NCBI RefSeq assembly: GCF_008693185.1
Contig: NZ_VXKN01000012.1
Span: 1 to 64,000 of the forward strand
Source: Acinetobacter qingfengensis
GTDB lineage: Bacteria; Pseudomonadota; Gammaproteobacteria; Pseudomonadales; Moraxellaceae
Length of the DNA: 64,000 nucleotides
Reading direction: 5' to 3'
The position numbers and the translations under genes are program-made. This document shows positions 20,754-30,265 of this stretch, piece by piece. Numbering within the stretch: the stretch's first letter is position 1; each line of letters begins with the position of its first letter. Under the pieces are notes generated by a model. That model was given only the letters and a program-made list of their open reading frames with translations, made no database searches and was not told where the DNA came from.

Positions 20754-21236
20754 ATGACAGAAATTATTAACCCAAATGATGAAACCCGTATTGAAGACGG
20801 CGCACGTGTTGAATTGCACTTTTCTGTTGCCATTGAAGACGGAGTAGAAATTGATAATACCCGTAGCCGAATCGAACCAGTAAATCTGGTGATTGGTGAT
20901 GGAAATTTATTGCCAGGTTTTGAAAAAGCATTATTCGGCTTACGTGCCGGCGATCGTAGAACCGTTCATTTACCACCTTCGGAAGCTTTTGGTGAATGGA
21001 ATATGGAAAATGTACAGCGCTTTGATACGGTTAAATTTGAGCAGCGTCCGGAAGTTGGTCAGATGATTGAATTTGAAGATAAATCCAAATCGAGTTTATT
21101 TGGTGTAGTAAAGTCGATTGACGATAACATTACAGAAATCGACTTTAATCATCCACTGGCAGGTAAAAACATTACATTTGAAGTGGAAATTTTTAAAGTC
21201 ACTCCTGTTGGTCAACAAGGGATTAAATTAATGTAA
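20754..21236 (+). CDS. fkpB: FKBP-type peptidyl-prolyl cis-trans isomerase
   Basis: Cytoplasmic prolyl isomerase and chaperone of the SlpA/FkpB group. In 160 residues it shows the FKBP core VELHFSVAIEDGVEIDN, VIGDGNLLPGFEKALFGLRAGD and the substrate-binding insert region LPPSEAFGEWNMENVQ, followed by NHPLAGKNITFEVEI. The place directly after lspA is the conserved one for this gene. It ends at a strong terminator. Confidence 0.93.
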   Translation: MTEIINPNDETRIEDGARVELHFSVAIEDGVEIDNTRSRIEPVNLVIGDGNLLPGFEKALFGLRAGDRRTVHLPPSEAFGEWNMENVQRFDTVKFEQRPEVGQMIEFEDKSKSSLFGVVKSIDDNITEIDFNHPLAGKNITFEVEIFKVTPVGQQGIKLM

Positions 21237-21238
21237 CC

Positions 21239-21263
21239 AAAGCTGCTTCGGCAGCTTTTTTAT
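21239..21263 (+). terminator. Terminator after fkpB
   Basis: AAGCTGC and GCAGCTT pair around a UUCG tetraloop, followed by T6. It ends the ribF/ileS-side operon. Confidence 0.92.
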
Positions 21264-21468
21264 TTCTTTTATTTTTAATTATTGAGTTTTATTACTTACA
21301 TGGTATACCAACATTTTGTTTGAGCTAACCATGAATGAATATACGTCACCCATAAGATGATGATTTATCCTTTGTCACGATGACTTGAATCTGTTGCAAT
21401 CTTTATTCGTGTATTGCTCAGCAATAAAAATTGAAATGATTAATCGCAATATAAGGGAAATTTGAACA

Positions 21469-22821
21469 ATGTTGATTACAGATAAAACACGAGAACAGTG
21501 GTGGATACAAGATCGTTTGATCAGACGTTTGCAAGAACTTCAGCCAAGTGCATGGTTTAATCCAAACATTGCCAAAGTTGCAAGTGCATTGTCTGATGTG
21601 GGACTAACTCAGGTTGATGTTGATGCTGCGGAAGCAAGACTAAAACGTTTTGCAGCGTTTATTGCTCAGGTTTTTCCAGAAACTGCATGTAGTGATGGTC
21701 TGATTGAATCTCCGATTCAGGCTGTGCCGACATTGTATCAAGCGCTTTCCCAATATTATCAAATTGAGCAAATTGGTGAATTATGGTTGAAATTAGATAG
21801 TCATTTGCCGATTTCTGGTTCAATTAAAGCCCGTGGTGGAATTTATGAGGTTCTCAAACATGCAGAAACTTTGGCCATCAATGCAGGCCTATTGAGTGAA
21901 CAGGATGATTATGCCAAATTAGCTACACCATCATTTAAGGCATTTTTTAATTGCTATAAAATTGCTGTAGGTTCAACAGGAAATCTTGGTTTATCTATAG
22001 GTATTATGGGTGCAACACTGGGATTTCAGGTGACTGTTCACATGTCATCTGATGCAAGACAATGGAAAAAAGATAAATTACGTGTGCATGGTGTACAGGT
22101 GATCGAATATGCATCCGATTATAGTCAAGCTGTGGCAGAGGGTCGTCGACAGGCTGAACAGGATCCATGTTGTTATTTTATTGATGATGAAAATTCTACC
22201 AATTTATTTTTAGGTTATGCAGTGGCTGCATTGCGTTTAAAGCAGCAATTTGCAGTACAAAACATTCCAGTTGATGCACAACATCCTTTGTTTGTGTATT
22301 TGCCCTGTGGTGTAGGTGGCGGTCCAGGTGGTGTGGCTTTTGGGTTAAAGCTGGTTTTTGGTGATCATGTGCATTGTATATTTGCCGAGCCAACCCATTC
22401 TCCATCTATGTTACTTGGCGTATATACAGGGTTACATGATAAAATTTCGGTACAAGATATTGGTATTGATAACATTACTGCTGCAGATGGTCTGGCAGTG
22501 GGACGTCCATCAGGTTTTGTCGGTAAAGCCATGCAGAGATTGATCGATGGTTATTTTACAATGCAGGATGAGTCACTTTATGCAATGTTAGCTTTGCTGG
22601 ATCAGACAGAAGATATACAACTTGAACCTTCTGCGGTAGCAGGCATGTTGGGAATAAACCATGTACTTTCTATTGAACAACAGGATTATCGCGATAAGTT
22701 AGGACTATCATCACAATTACTGAAAAATGCACATCATTTGGTCTGGGCAACAGGAGGAAGTATGGTTCCTTTTGCTGAAATGCAAAATTATCTGGCCAAA
22801 GGAAGAAAAATTCTAAAGTAA
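21469..22821 (+). CDS. dsdA: D-serine dehydratase
   Basis: PLP enzyme that deaminates D-serine to pyruvate and ammonia. The 450-residue protein has the PLP lysine K120 in [14 protein letters not shown], the phosphate-binding loop VGSTGNLG, and the [15 protein letters not shown] motif, all typical of the monomeric DsdA family, whose usual length is about 440. A LysR regulator follows 21 bp downstream in the same direction. In E. coli dsdC is divergent instead, and the DsdX transporter is missing here. Confidence 0.93.
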   Translation: MLITDKTREQWWIQDRLIRRLQELQPSAWFNPNIAKVASALSDVGLTQVDVDAAEARLKRFAAFIAQVFPETACSDGLIESPIQAVPTLYQALSQYYQIEQIGELWLKLDSHLPISGSIKARGGIYEVLKHAETLAINAGLLSEQDDYAKLATPSFKAFFNCYKIAVGSTGNLGLSIGIMGATLGFQVTVHMSSDARQWKKDKLRVHGVQVIEYASDYSQAVAEGRRQAEQDPCCYFIDDENSTNLFLGYAVAALRLKQQFAVQNIPVDAQHPLFVYLPCGVGGGPGGVAFGLKLVFGDHVHCIFAEPTHSPSMLLGVYTGLHDKISVQDIGIDNITAADGLAVGRPSGFVGKAMQRLIDGYFTMQDESLYAMLALLDQTEDIQLEPSAVAGMLGINHVLSIEQQDYRDKLGLSSQLLKNAHHLVWATGGSMVPFAEMQNYLAKGRKILK

Positions 22822-22842
22822 TAAATCTGTGGAGAAATTGAC

Positions 22843-23784
22843 ATGCCTGACTCAAACAAACTTCATCATCATTTAAATGCGTCACAATTTGCAAATTTGC
22901 ATACTTTCTTTGTGGTTGCACGTTTTTTGAGTTTTAAAAAGGCTGCTGATTTTTTATGCCTTACATCGAGTGCAGTGAGTCATCGTATTCACCGTTTGGA
23001 AAATTCACTAGGTATTAAGTTATTTCAACGGCTTACTCGAAGTATTGTATTAACCCATGATGGTGAAAGAATTTTTAAAATATTATCCAAATCCATGATA
23101 GATCTGGATGAAGCCATGCAACCTGTCACAGAGGATAATATAGAAGGTCGTATCAGTGTCTATGCACCACCATCTTTTGCTCAATGTTGGTTGATTCCTC
23201 ACTTTACGGAATTTTCTGAACGTTACCCTGGTTTATCCATAGATTTACGCGTGGGTAATGACACTATAGATTTTCGTGTACATAATATTGATCTTGCAAT
23301 TGAGTATGCAATTGGTGACTTCATTGGTTTAAATAGTGAAAAAATTATGAGTGAACGGATTACACCTGTGTGTAGTCCGGCTTATGCTGAACAATATCAT
23401 TTGCATAATCAACCGGAGAACTTATCCCAATGTGTATTGTTACATGATTCGTTTGCTTGGCCTCATGCCGCTTATGACTCAGAATGGAATGCATGGTTAA
23501 AACATATGCATTATGATATTCAATTGTCAGAAAAGTGTTTTAGTTTTGATCGATCCGATTTATGTGCAGTTGCAGCCATTCACCATGCAGGTATTGCAAT
23601 CGGGCGTGAACAACTGGTACAGAAATATATCGAAAATGGTCAATTAATCGCACCGTTTGGTACCTTTAAAAAATTATCATCATACGGGTACTATATGGTT
23701 CATTCACAAATGAATCGATTACCATTAAAAACCCGAATATTTAAAAAGTTTTTATTAGAAAAAGCAGTATTACAGATCCATTAA
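22843..23784 (+). CDS. LysR-family regulator, probably of dsdA (DsdC-like)
   Basis: The 313-residue protein has an N-terminal winged helix (FVVARFLSFKKAADFLCLTSSAVSHRIHRLENSLGIKLFQRLTR, about 24-67) followed by a LysR substrate-binding domain (GRISVYAPPSFAQCWLIPHFTEF). It is in the GcvA/DsdC branch by this pattern. It lies 21 bp after dsdA on the same strand, so both may share one message and the regulator would be autoregulated. D-serine as inducer is inferred from the neighbour. dsdC is a reasonable symbol but I leave it blank. Confidence 0.82.
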   Translation: MPDSNKLHHHLNASQFANLHTFFVVARFLSFKKAADFLCLTSSAVSHRIHRLENSLGIKLFQRLTRSIVLTHDGERIFKILSKSMIDLDEAMQPVTEDNIEGRISVYAPPSFAQCWLIPHFTEFSERYPGLSIDLRVGNDTIDFRVHNIDLAIEYAIGDFIGLNSEKIMSERITPVCSPAYAEQYHLHNQPENLSQCVLLHDSFAWPHAAYDSEWNAWLKHMHYDIQLSEKCFSFDRSDLCAVAAIHHAGIAIGREQLVQKYIENGQLIAPFGTFKKLSSYGYYMVHSQMNRLPLKTRIFKKFLLEKAVLQIH

Positions 23785-23979
23785 AAAGCAGTAGTTGATG
23801 AGAGGTATGTGAGTATGATCATAAAAAATTACTATAATCAAAAAAATGTTCATTATTTATGTATTACAAAGCGTATGGTAATCTGAATTTTTGCGCTATG
23901 AGCCTTGTAAATTTTCACATAGCCCTTATATGGAATATGATAAACTTTAGTATTCCTCCTATCTTTTATGGAAATCGCT

Positions 23980-24315
23980 ATGACTGCCGAAGCCCTGAAT
24001 TTAACTGACAATGCTGCAAAAAAAGTACGTCAATTAAGAGATAGCGAAGGCAACCCATCTTTGATGTTACGTGTTTACGTTACAGGTGGTGGTTGTTCTG
24101 GTTTCTCTTATGGATTTAATTTTGCAGAAGCAAGTAATGAAGATGATGCAGAATTTCATAATGGTGATGTAAAAATGGTCGTTGACTCACTGAGCTATCA
24201 ATATCTCATTGGCTCAACTGTTGACTATATTGAAGGTTTGGAAGGTTCACGATTTGTTGTACAAAATCCAAATGCAACAACAACTTGTGGTTGCGGTTCA
24301 TCCTTTTCAATTTAA
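23980..24315 (+). CDS. erpA: Iron-sulfur cluster insertion protein ErpA
   Basis: A-type carrier that delivers Fe-S clusters to apoproteins. From the ATG at 23980 it has 111 residues with the three cluster-binding cysteines in [11 protein letters not shown] and TTCGCGSSF, and the [16 protein letters not shown] tail of ErpA. An upstream in-frame ATG at 23968 would add four residues. It is a single-gene unit with a terminator shared with the convergent peptidase gene. Confidence 0.94.
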   Translation: MTAEALNLTDNAAKKVRQLRDSEGNPSLMLRVYVTGGGCSGFSYGFNFAEASNEDDAEFHNGDVKMVVDSLSYQYLIGSTVDYIEGLEGSRFVVQNPNATTTCGCGSSFSI

Positions 24316-24336
24316 TCCAGTCATATTTTTTTGTAT

Positions 24337-24371
24337 AAAACCCCAAAATGGAACAGTATTTGGGGTTTTTT
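24337..24371. terminator. Bidirectional terminator between erpA and the M48 peptidase gene
   Basis: AAAACCCCAAA and TTTGGGGTTTT pair around ATGGAACAGTA, with A/T runs on both sides, between two convergent genes. Confidence 0.88.
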
Positions 24372-24378
24372 ATTAACT

Positions 24379-25179
24379 TTAACGTTTCGCCTGCAAATAA
24401 AGTGGCATGACTTTAGGTAGTAAGGCTTCAATATTTTTAATCCGATTTTCAGGATTAGGGTGAGTACTTAATAGTTGTGATCCACCGGCTCCATTGGCAG
24501 CAATCATTTTCTTCCACAATGAAACCGCAGCCTGAGGGTTATAACCTGCACGTGCCATCAACTCCAGACCTAGCACATCTGCTTCGGATTCCTGTGTACG
24601 GTTATTGGGTAAACCAATGCCGATTTGACCTACAAGATTGGCAACTTGTGCCTGTCCTTCACTCATTCCCGTTGCAGCAGCAAGAATGCCTAGACCTGCC
24701 TGTTGTGCATAAGCACGAGATACATTTTCACGGCCATGTTCACGTAAGGCATGTGCCATTTCATGCCCCATAATGGCTGCAATTTCATCATCTGTAAGTT
24801 TTAGGCGATCAATAATCCCTGTGTAGAACATAATTTTTCCACCTGGGGCACAAAAGGCATTCAACTCATCACTTTTGATTAAATTGACTTGCCACTGCCA
24901 AGAAGCAGCTTCTGGACGTAATGTCTTTGCTTGCGGAATCAGTCGATTTGCAATACGTTGTAACCGTGCTTTTTGGGTACTATTGGTGTTCAATACCCCT
25001 TTGGATTTTGCTTGTGAAACCAATTGATTATAGTTTTGTGCCGATAATGCATTCACTTCAGATTCTGAAACTAAAAGTAATTGCTTACGGTCTACACCAG
25101 TGGTACTAGTTAGTGTTGTACTGGAACAACCTGAAAGTATAAGTGCAGCCGTTAATGTGGTGGTTGCTAAAACTCGCAT
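24379..25179 (-). CDS. M48-family metallopeptidase lipoprotein
   Basis: The 266-residue product begins with a lipoprotein signal peptide (MRVLATTTLTAALILSGCSS, lipobox cysteine C18). It contains the zinc motif HEMAHALREH near residue 138, the downstream ligand region ESEADVLGLELMARAGYNPQAAVSLWKKM, and the conserved LLSTHPNPENRIKNIEALLP tail. This is the layout of LoiP/YcaL/YggG-type periplasmic proteases that degrade or process outer-membrane proteins. It is probably anchored to the outer membrane: Ser, not Asp, follows the cysteine. The precise E. coli counterpart is unclear. Confidence 0.9.
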   Translation of the reverse strand: MRVLATTTLTAALILSGCSSTTLTSTTGVDRKQLLLVSESEVNALSAQNYNQLVSQAKSKGVLNTNSTQKARLQRIANRLIPQAKTLRPEAASWQWQVNLIKSDELNAFCAPGGKIMFYTGIIDRLKLTDDEIAAIMGHEMAHALREHGRENVSRAYAQQAGLGILAAATGMSEGQAQVANLVGQIGIGLPNNRTQESEADVLGLELMARAGYNPQAAVSLWKKMIAANGAGGSQLLSTHPNPENRIKNIEALLPKVMPLYLQAKR

Positions 25180-25305
25180 ATAAAATTCCTTTAACCCTTT
25201 ATTTTATGCTTTACATAAAGTTTAAATAGAAACGAAATTAAATTTCGTAAAGAAATGCAAAAATGCAGATTATTTATTCACTTGATTGAAAAGCTTAAAA
25301 AAAGC

Positions 25306-25333
25306 TTGCAAGCATATATGAATACGTTATTAT
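25306..25333 (+). promoter_or_regulatory. tRNA-Gly promoter
   Basis: -35 TTGCAA (25306-25311) and -10 TATTAT (25328-25333) lie 16 bp apart, with a GC-rich discriminator (GCGGC) just before the mature tRNA. The discriminator suggests growth-rate control. Confidence 0.65.
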
Positions 25334-25342
25334 ATGCGGCAT

Positions 25343-25418
<76 letters not shown>

Positions 25419-25428
25419 AATTCTTAAG

Positions 25429-25458
25429 AGGCCTTATCAGTTGATAAGGTCTTTTTTT
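25429..25458 (+). terminator. Terminator after tRNA-Gly
   Basis: CCTTATCA (25432-25439) and TGATAAGG (25442-25449) pair around GT, followed by C and T7. Confidence 0.9.
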
Positions 25459-25764
25459 ATGGGTAGAATATATTATATACTCCGACACTATAATTTTTTA
25501 TTAATATTTATTGTCTTCATCAAATTTAATACTTTAAACATTATTTTATGGGCCTATGGTCATTGTTAGTGTGTATATTTAAAGCACATTTATGCTACAA
25601 ATTATTTTGTCATGATTAAATTTGAGAATGATGGCAAAGACAAATTTTGCATGCTATCGCATTAGTTTTAGGTTGTTTTTTTGTAGATCGTGATTTTTTT
25701 ATTCTTAAATTTATTATTTTATGTAAATAATCACTTATATATTCTTACTTGAAGGAAATGTTAA
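25459..25764. other. AT-rich gap between tRNA-Gly and the vanR-like gene
   Basis: About 300 bp of AT-rich DNA without a convincing ORF. A GAAGGAA ribosome binding site for the regulator is at its right end. I found no VanO-type operator here, so the regulator gene does not look autoregulated through that sequence. Confidence 0.5.
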
Positions 25765-26460
25765 ATGCTATCCGGGCAGCAAGTTTTATTAAAATTAAGA
25801 AAAATGATTATTTCAGGTGAGTTGGTCGGAGGCATGCGTATTGCAGAAATTCCAACTGCTGAATTACTTGGTGTATCAAGACAACCAATTCGGGTGGCAT
25901 TTCGTCTGTTAGAACAAGAAGGTTTGCTGATTAAAAATTCCACGCGTGGTTATATTGTGCGTGAAATTTCAAATGAACTGATTAGTCAGGCTTTGGAAGT
26001 AAGGGGCGTATTAGAAGGCCTTGCAGCAAAAACACTTGCTGAAAAAGGTATGTCTATAGAACAGCAAGCCACTTTATTAAAATGTATACATGATTCGGAA
26101 AAATTATTTGAAAAGGGAGAATTTGGGGAAGAAGAACTGGAAAAATATCATCAATATAATGAGATTTTTCACAGTACGATTATTCAGGGCGCACAAAATA
26201 TTGCAATTATTCAAGCGCTCAATAAAAATAATCAATTGCCTTTGGCATCAGCAAATGCATTGACCTTCGATCATCAACATGCCCTATCAGAATATCGCCG
26301 TTTACAATTTGCGCATCTTCAGCATTGTTCGATTTATGAAGCCTTACTGCATCGACAAGCCGGACGTGCTGAAATTCTTATGCGTGAGCATAGTCGAGTT
26401 GTGATTTTTGCTTCAACTGTACAACCAATTTTAAATCCACAAACCGAAGAAAAAAGATAG
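25765..26460 (+). CDS. vanR: GntR-family regulator of vanillate genes (VanR-like)
   Basis: The 231-residue protein has an N-terminal GntR winged helix (LRKMIISGELVGGMRIAEIPTAELLGVSRQPIRVAFRLLEQEGLL, about 10-55) and a C-terminal FadR-type all-helical ligand domain with R/D/H residues in EVRGVLEGLAAK and HSTIIQGAQN. It is convergent with vanB. VanR repressors of this family bind ATTGGATCCAAT and release it with vanillate, and exactly that sequence lies in the vanA promoter region. The assignment therefore rests on family, position and operator. Confidence 0.82.
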   Translation: MLSGQQVLLKLRKMIISGELVGGMRIAEIPTAELLGVSRQPIRVAFRLLEQEGLLIKNSTRGYIVREISNELISQALEVRGVLEGLAAKTLAEKGMSIEQQATLLKCIHDSEKLFEKGEFGEEELEKYHQYNEIFHSTIIQGAQNIAIIQALNKNNQLPLASANALTFDHQHALSEYRRLQFAHLQHCSIYEALLHRQAGRAEILMREHSRVVIFASTVQPILNPQTEEKR

Positions 26461-26484
26461 CTTCTCGATCAGTTTATAACTTCT

Positions 26485-27429
26485 TTATAATTCAATCACT
26501 AATTTTGCAGTTTTCGCACGTGAACAACAGGGTGTAAATTGTGTATTTGCAGCATGTTCTGCATCTGTCATAAATAAATCACGATGTTCTGGAATACCTT
26601 CTATAACGTTTAATATGCATGTACCACAGATACCTTGCTCGCATGATAGCGGAATATCAAAACCATGTGTTATTAATGCTGTGGCAACAGTTTGATGTGC
26701 AGGGACTTCTATTGGTGTGTCATAACCTTTGATCTCGATTGTAAAGGCCTGATCACCTGATGTATCTATTTTTTCAGCAATAAAATGTTCTTGATGAATT
26801 TGTGCATTTTGCCATTCTGTTTGTCGTGCGGACTGGATGACAAAATCCATAAAACCATTTGGACCACATACATAGAGATGGCGTGTATCAGCGCGTTGTG
26901 CCAAGATTTCTGCCATATTTGCTTTGCTTTCAGGTTCTTCATTAATATGAAAATAAATCTGATCAGCAAAATGTGCGGTTAGATTGCCATAAAAAGCAAT
27001 TTGCTCACGACTACGGACAAAATAGTGTAGTTCAAAAGAGATATTGTTACGTTTAAAATGATATGCCATTGCCAATATTGGGGTAATGCCAATACCTCCT
27101 GCAAATAGCACGGCACTTTCTGTTTCAGGATGTATCTCGAATAAATTGCGTGGCTGGCCAATTGATAAGATATCACCTTCATGATATTGCTCATGCATAC
27201 ATGCAGAGCCACCTCTAGAATTTGCATCATGCAAAACGGCAATCACATAACGATGTTGTTCACTGCAACAATTTGATAAGGAATATTGTCGTGTTAAACC
27301 ATTTTTTAAAAATACATCAACATGTGATCCCGCACTAAAAGGAGTTAATGCGGTTGAATCAGTTGCAATTAACTCGAATGCACGAATTGTTGGTGTGAGT
27401 TGATGAATTTTATCAATAATGACATCCAT
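26485..27429 (-). CDS. vanB: Vanillate O-demethylase reductase subunit
   Basis: Passes electrons from NAD(P)H through FMN and a 2Fe-2S cluster to VanA. The 314-residue protein has the flavin motif RQYSLSNC (about 49-56), the nucleotide-binding GGIGITPILAMAYH, and a C-terminal plant-type ferredoxin domain with CEQGICGTC and a later Cys. AAGGAG precedes the ATG by 7 bp. It follows vanA by 11 bp and would be translated from the same message. Confidence 0.94.
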   Translation of the reverse strand: MDVIIDKIHQLTPTIRAFELIATDSTALTPFSAGSHVDVFLKNGLTRQYSLSNCCSEQHRYVIAVLHDANSRGGSACMHEQYHEGDILSIGQPRNLFEIHPETESAVLFAGGIGITPILAMAYHFKRNNISFELHYFVRSREQIAFYGNLTAHFADQIYFHINEEPESKANMAEILAQRADTRHLYVCGPNGFMDFVIQSARQTEWQNAQIHQEHFIAEKIDTSGDQAFTIEIKGYDTPIEVPAHQTVATALITHGFDIPLSCEQGICGTCILNVIEGIPEHRDLFMTDAEHAANTQFTPCCSRAKTAKLVIEL

Positions 27430-27440
27430 GTCATGACTCC

Positions 27441-28520
27441 TTATATAATGCGAATATTGGGAAATTGCCGTGTTTGACCTGACGTTGGCAGTGTTGGCTT
27501 TTCGGCATCGAGTAAACGATCAATAATTTTGCGGGATTGCACACCGCCTGCATCAATATTCAGCATCAATAGTTTACGATTTGGATAATTGAGAATATTT
27601 TGTTGTTGGCGTTCAAGCATTTCCAGATCTTCAGTAAAAATTTTGCCTTGACCTTCACGAATACTACTGGTTAACTCTGGATTATCTGGCTGGAAATTAC
27701 GTGCCATTCCCCAAAAATACCAATGTGACGTTTCTGTTTCTGGCGTAATAAAATCTACGACAACAGCAGATACTTTTTTATTTTTCGGTGCATCATAGCC
27801 ACCATGACCAGCCAATGCCACCCCAACTTCGATATGTACATTACTTGGTGCATAAAAATGGCAACGTTGCCAACGATCAATTAAAGCCTCATCAGGCAAA
27901 TAATTACCTCTTAATGCCATTTGCCAAAATGGGGGGGCATAAATATTCTCCATATAGCGTTCAGTAATGACATGATCACCTTCCACTTTGGTTGTAGGGG
28001 CAGCTTCATCAATTTCTTTTTGTCCGATACTGCTTGCATGTACATAGGTTTCGTGGGTCAAATCCATTAAATTGTCGATCATTAATTTATAATCACAGTG
28101 GATATGGAATAAACCGCCACCATAGCCCCACTCGGGATTATCGGCCCATTCAAGTTCGGGTAATGCGTTAACATCAGCCTCATCTTTATTTCCCGGCCAA
28201 ATCCAGATAAATCCAAATTTTTCAATCACGGCAAATGTTTTATTGCATGGAAAACCATTGACTCTTTGACCTGGCATGGAAACAGTTTTTCCTTCACAGC
28301 CCATGACTAAGCCATGATAACCACAGACCAATTCACCATTTTCGACATAACCTAAAGAAAGTGGTGCACCGCGATGTGGGCAAAAATCCTCGACTGCAAA
28401 TACCTGTTGATGATGACCACGGTAAAAAACAATATTTTCACCGCAAATTTTTCGTCCTAAAGGTTTATCTTGTACTTCTTCGGGGCGGCAAGCGACGTAC
28501 CAAGCATTTTTGATAAACAT
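27441..28520 (-). CDS. vanA: Vanillate O-demethylase oxygenase subunit
   Basis: Rieske non-heme iron monooxygenase that removes the methyl of vanillate as formaldehyde to give protocatechuate. The 359-residue protein has Rieske ligands C47, H49, C66 and H69 (CPHRG and CGYHG) and the mononuclear-iron motif NLMDLTHETYVH. Its length agrees with VanA. An AAGGAG box lies 8 bp before the ATG, and a perfect VanO operator sits 22 bp upstream of the start, so repression by the VanR-like protein is expected. Confidence 0.95.
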   Translation of the reverse strand: MFIKNAWYVACRPEEVQDKPLGRKICGENIVFYRGHHQQVFAVEDFCPHRGAPLSLGYVENGELVCGYHGLVMGCEGKTVSMPGQRVNGFPCNKTFAVIEKFGFIWIWPGNKDEADVNALPELEWADNPEWGYGGGLFHIHCDYKLMIDNLMDLTHETYVHASSIGQKEIDEAAPTTKVEGDHVITERYMENIYAPPFWQMALRGNYLPDEALIDRWQRCHFYAPSNVHIEVGVALAGHGGYDAPKNKKVSAVVVDFITPETETSHWYFWGMARNFQPDNPELTSSIREGQGKIFTEDLEMLERQQQNILNYPNRKLLMLNIDAGGVQSRKIIDRLLDAEKPTLPTSGQTRQFPNIRII

Positions 28521-28541
28521 TGTGATGACTCCTTATCACTT

Positions 28542-28567
28542 ATTGGATCCAATTTATTGGATTTAAT
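28542..28567. promoter_or_regulatory. VanR operators upstream of vanA
   Basis: ATTGGATCCAAT (28542-28553) is a perfect palindrome identical to the VanO operator known from the Caulobacter vanillate switch. A second copy with two mismatches, ATTGGATTTAAT, follows at 28556-28567, giving a tandem site close to the vanA start. Confidence 0.85.
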
Positions 28568-28722
28568 CGGTATTGGTCAAGTGATTTTTGTTTAAAATAA
28601 AGAAAGACACAAAATAACAGTTTATTATTAAAATTAAATATAGATTTATGTAGATATAATTCAGAAGCTTATAAAAATTAGATGGTAATTTATCTCTATT
28701 ATATATTTTGATCTGTTGCTTT

Positions 28723-28734
28723 TTTGGATCCAAT
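28723..28734. promoter_or_regulatory. VanR operator on the vanK-like side
   Basis: TTTGGATCCAAT matches the VanO palindrome at 11 of 12 bases, 144 bp before the transporter gene. The divergent promoters are therefore likely co-repressed. The rest of the 357-bp gap is AT-rich with no ORF. Confidence 0.75.
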
Positions 28735-28877
28735 ATTCTAATTTTATAAGATGAAATAGGAATTTCAGTTAAAAATCATTTTTTAGGCAATTATGGATAT
28801 GGATATACATAATCACCCAATATTTCACCATGTATGGTGCAAAACGTGTGCTTCCGATCCAGATTGGGAGTACCTTT

Positions 28878-30209
28878 ATGTCAAGTAATACAATTTTAAC
28901 GCATATCAACCAACAGCCGATGACAATGTATCAATGGTTTGTGATCGGGATCTGTATTTGTTTGAATATTATCGATGGCTTTGATGTCATGGTTATGGCA
29001 TTTACTGCGCCATCTGTGTCTGCTGAGTGGCATCTTAGTGCTTCACACGTGGGCATATTATTAAGTGCAGGTTTATTTGGTATGGCGGGAGGATCTATTT
29101 TTCTTGCGCCTTTTGCCGATAAAATTGGTCGTCGGAAATTAATTTTAACCTGTCTGGCAATTGCTGCTGCAAGTATGTTGGCTTCTGCTGAAGCGACCTC
29201 ACACACTATGCTGGCAATATTCCGTTTTGTCACAGGTTTGGGTGTTGGCGGAATTCTGGCGAGTAGTAATGTGGTGGCAAGCGAATATGCAAATGTGCGA
29301 TGGCGTAGTTTGGCAGTGAGTTTAATGTCCACTGGTTATGGAATTGGAGCCACATTAGGGGGAGTGTTGTCATTAACTTTAATTGGTGAGTTCGGTTGGC
29401 GTTCGGTATTTTTGGCTGGTGGTATAACAACAGTAGTGATGTTGGTATTGGCAATTTGGTTACTACCTGAATCATTGGATTATTTGTTTGCTAAACGTCC
29501 TAAAAACGCTTTATTGATTACAAACAAGATTTTGCAAAAAATGAAAATACAGACGATTGCACAATTACCTGATGCAGCAGTGTTAACCGTACAGCAAGAA
29601 CAAACTGCCATATCAAAATTATTCCACGGCAATAAAGCACGACAAACCCTGTTGTTGTGGTTCTCGTTTTTTTTGGTGATGTTTGGCTTTTATTTTGTCA
29701 TGAGTTGGACACCAAAAATTTTAATTGCTATGGGCATGTCGGCTAAACAAGGCGTGAGTGCCGGCATCTTAATCAGTATTGGTGGTATTTTTGGTGCAGC
29801 AATTATTGGTTTGTTGGCAGCTAAGATTCGTATTTTTTATGCATTGAGTTCATTTTTGGGTTTAACTGCCTTGTGTGTGTTTTTATTTGTGAGTGTGTCT
29901 GCTCAGGTGAGTACAGCATTTATTGTCGGTGTCTTTTTAGGTTTACTGATCAATGGCTGTGTTGCGGGTTTATATTCTATTTCCCCCACAATTTATGCAG
30001 CAGATGTGCGTAATCGTGGGGTTGGTTATGCCATTGGTTTTGGTCGACTGGGTGCAATATTATCACCGATTGTGGCAGGGGTATTCTTGGATCAGCATAT
30101 CGCAGCAGCTACGATTTATGCTTATTATGGTGTGGTTTTCATTTTTGCCATTGTTTTAATTTTATTATTGAGCCGAGAAGTGAAACGTGAGCAACAGCAG
30201 ATTGCTTAA
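28878..30209 (+). CDS. vanK: MFS aromatic acid transporter, vanillate/protocatechuate type (VanK-like)
   Basis: The 443-residue protein has 12 predicted membrane helices and the aromatic acid:H+ symporter features DGFDVMVMAFTAPSVSAEW in helix 1 and DKIGRRK after helix 2. It is of the PcaK/VanK family. I start at the ATG at 28878 preceded by GGGAG; an upstream in-frame ATG at 28830 lacks a ribosome binding site. It diverges from vanAB with a VanO-like site between, so vanillate is the likeliest substrate. It resembles the second transporter of the island (40472-41818) throughout. Confidence 0.85.
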   Translation: MSSNTILTHINQQPMTMYQWFVIGICICLNIIDGFDVMVMAFTAPSVSAEWHLSASHVGILLSAGLFGMAGGSIFLAPFADKIGRRKLILTCLAIAAASMLASAEATSHTMLAIFRFVTGLGVGGILASSNVVASEYANVRWRSLAVSLMSTGYGIGATLGGVLSLTLIGEFGWRSVFLAGGITTVVMLVLAIWLLPESLDYLFAKRPKNALLITNKILQKMKIQTIAQLPDAAVLTVQQEQTAISKLFHGNKARQTLLLWFSFFLVMFGFYFVMSWTPKILIAMGMSAKQGVSAGILISIGGIFGAAIIGLLAAKIRIFYALSSFLGLTALCVFLFVSVSAQVSTAFIVGVFLGLLINGCVAGLYSISPTIYAADVRNRGVGYAIGFGRLGAILSPIVAGVFLDQHIAAATIYAYYGVVFIFAIVLILLLSREVKREQQQIA

Positions 30210-30265
30210 ACACTGGAAATGAAACAAGGTCTACTGATGTGGTCAGACCTTGTAAACTAGATGAT

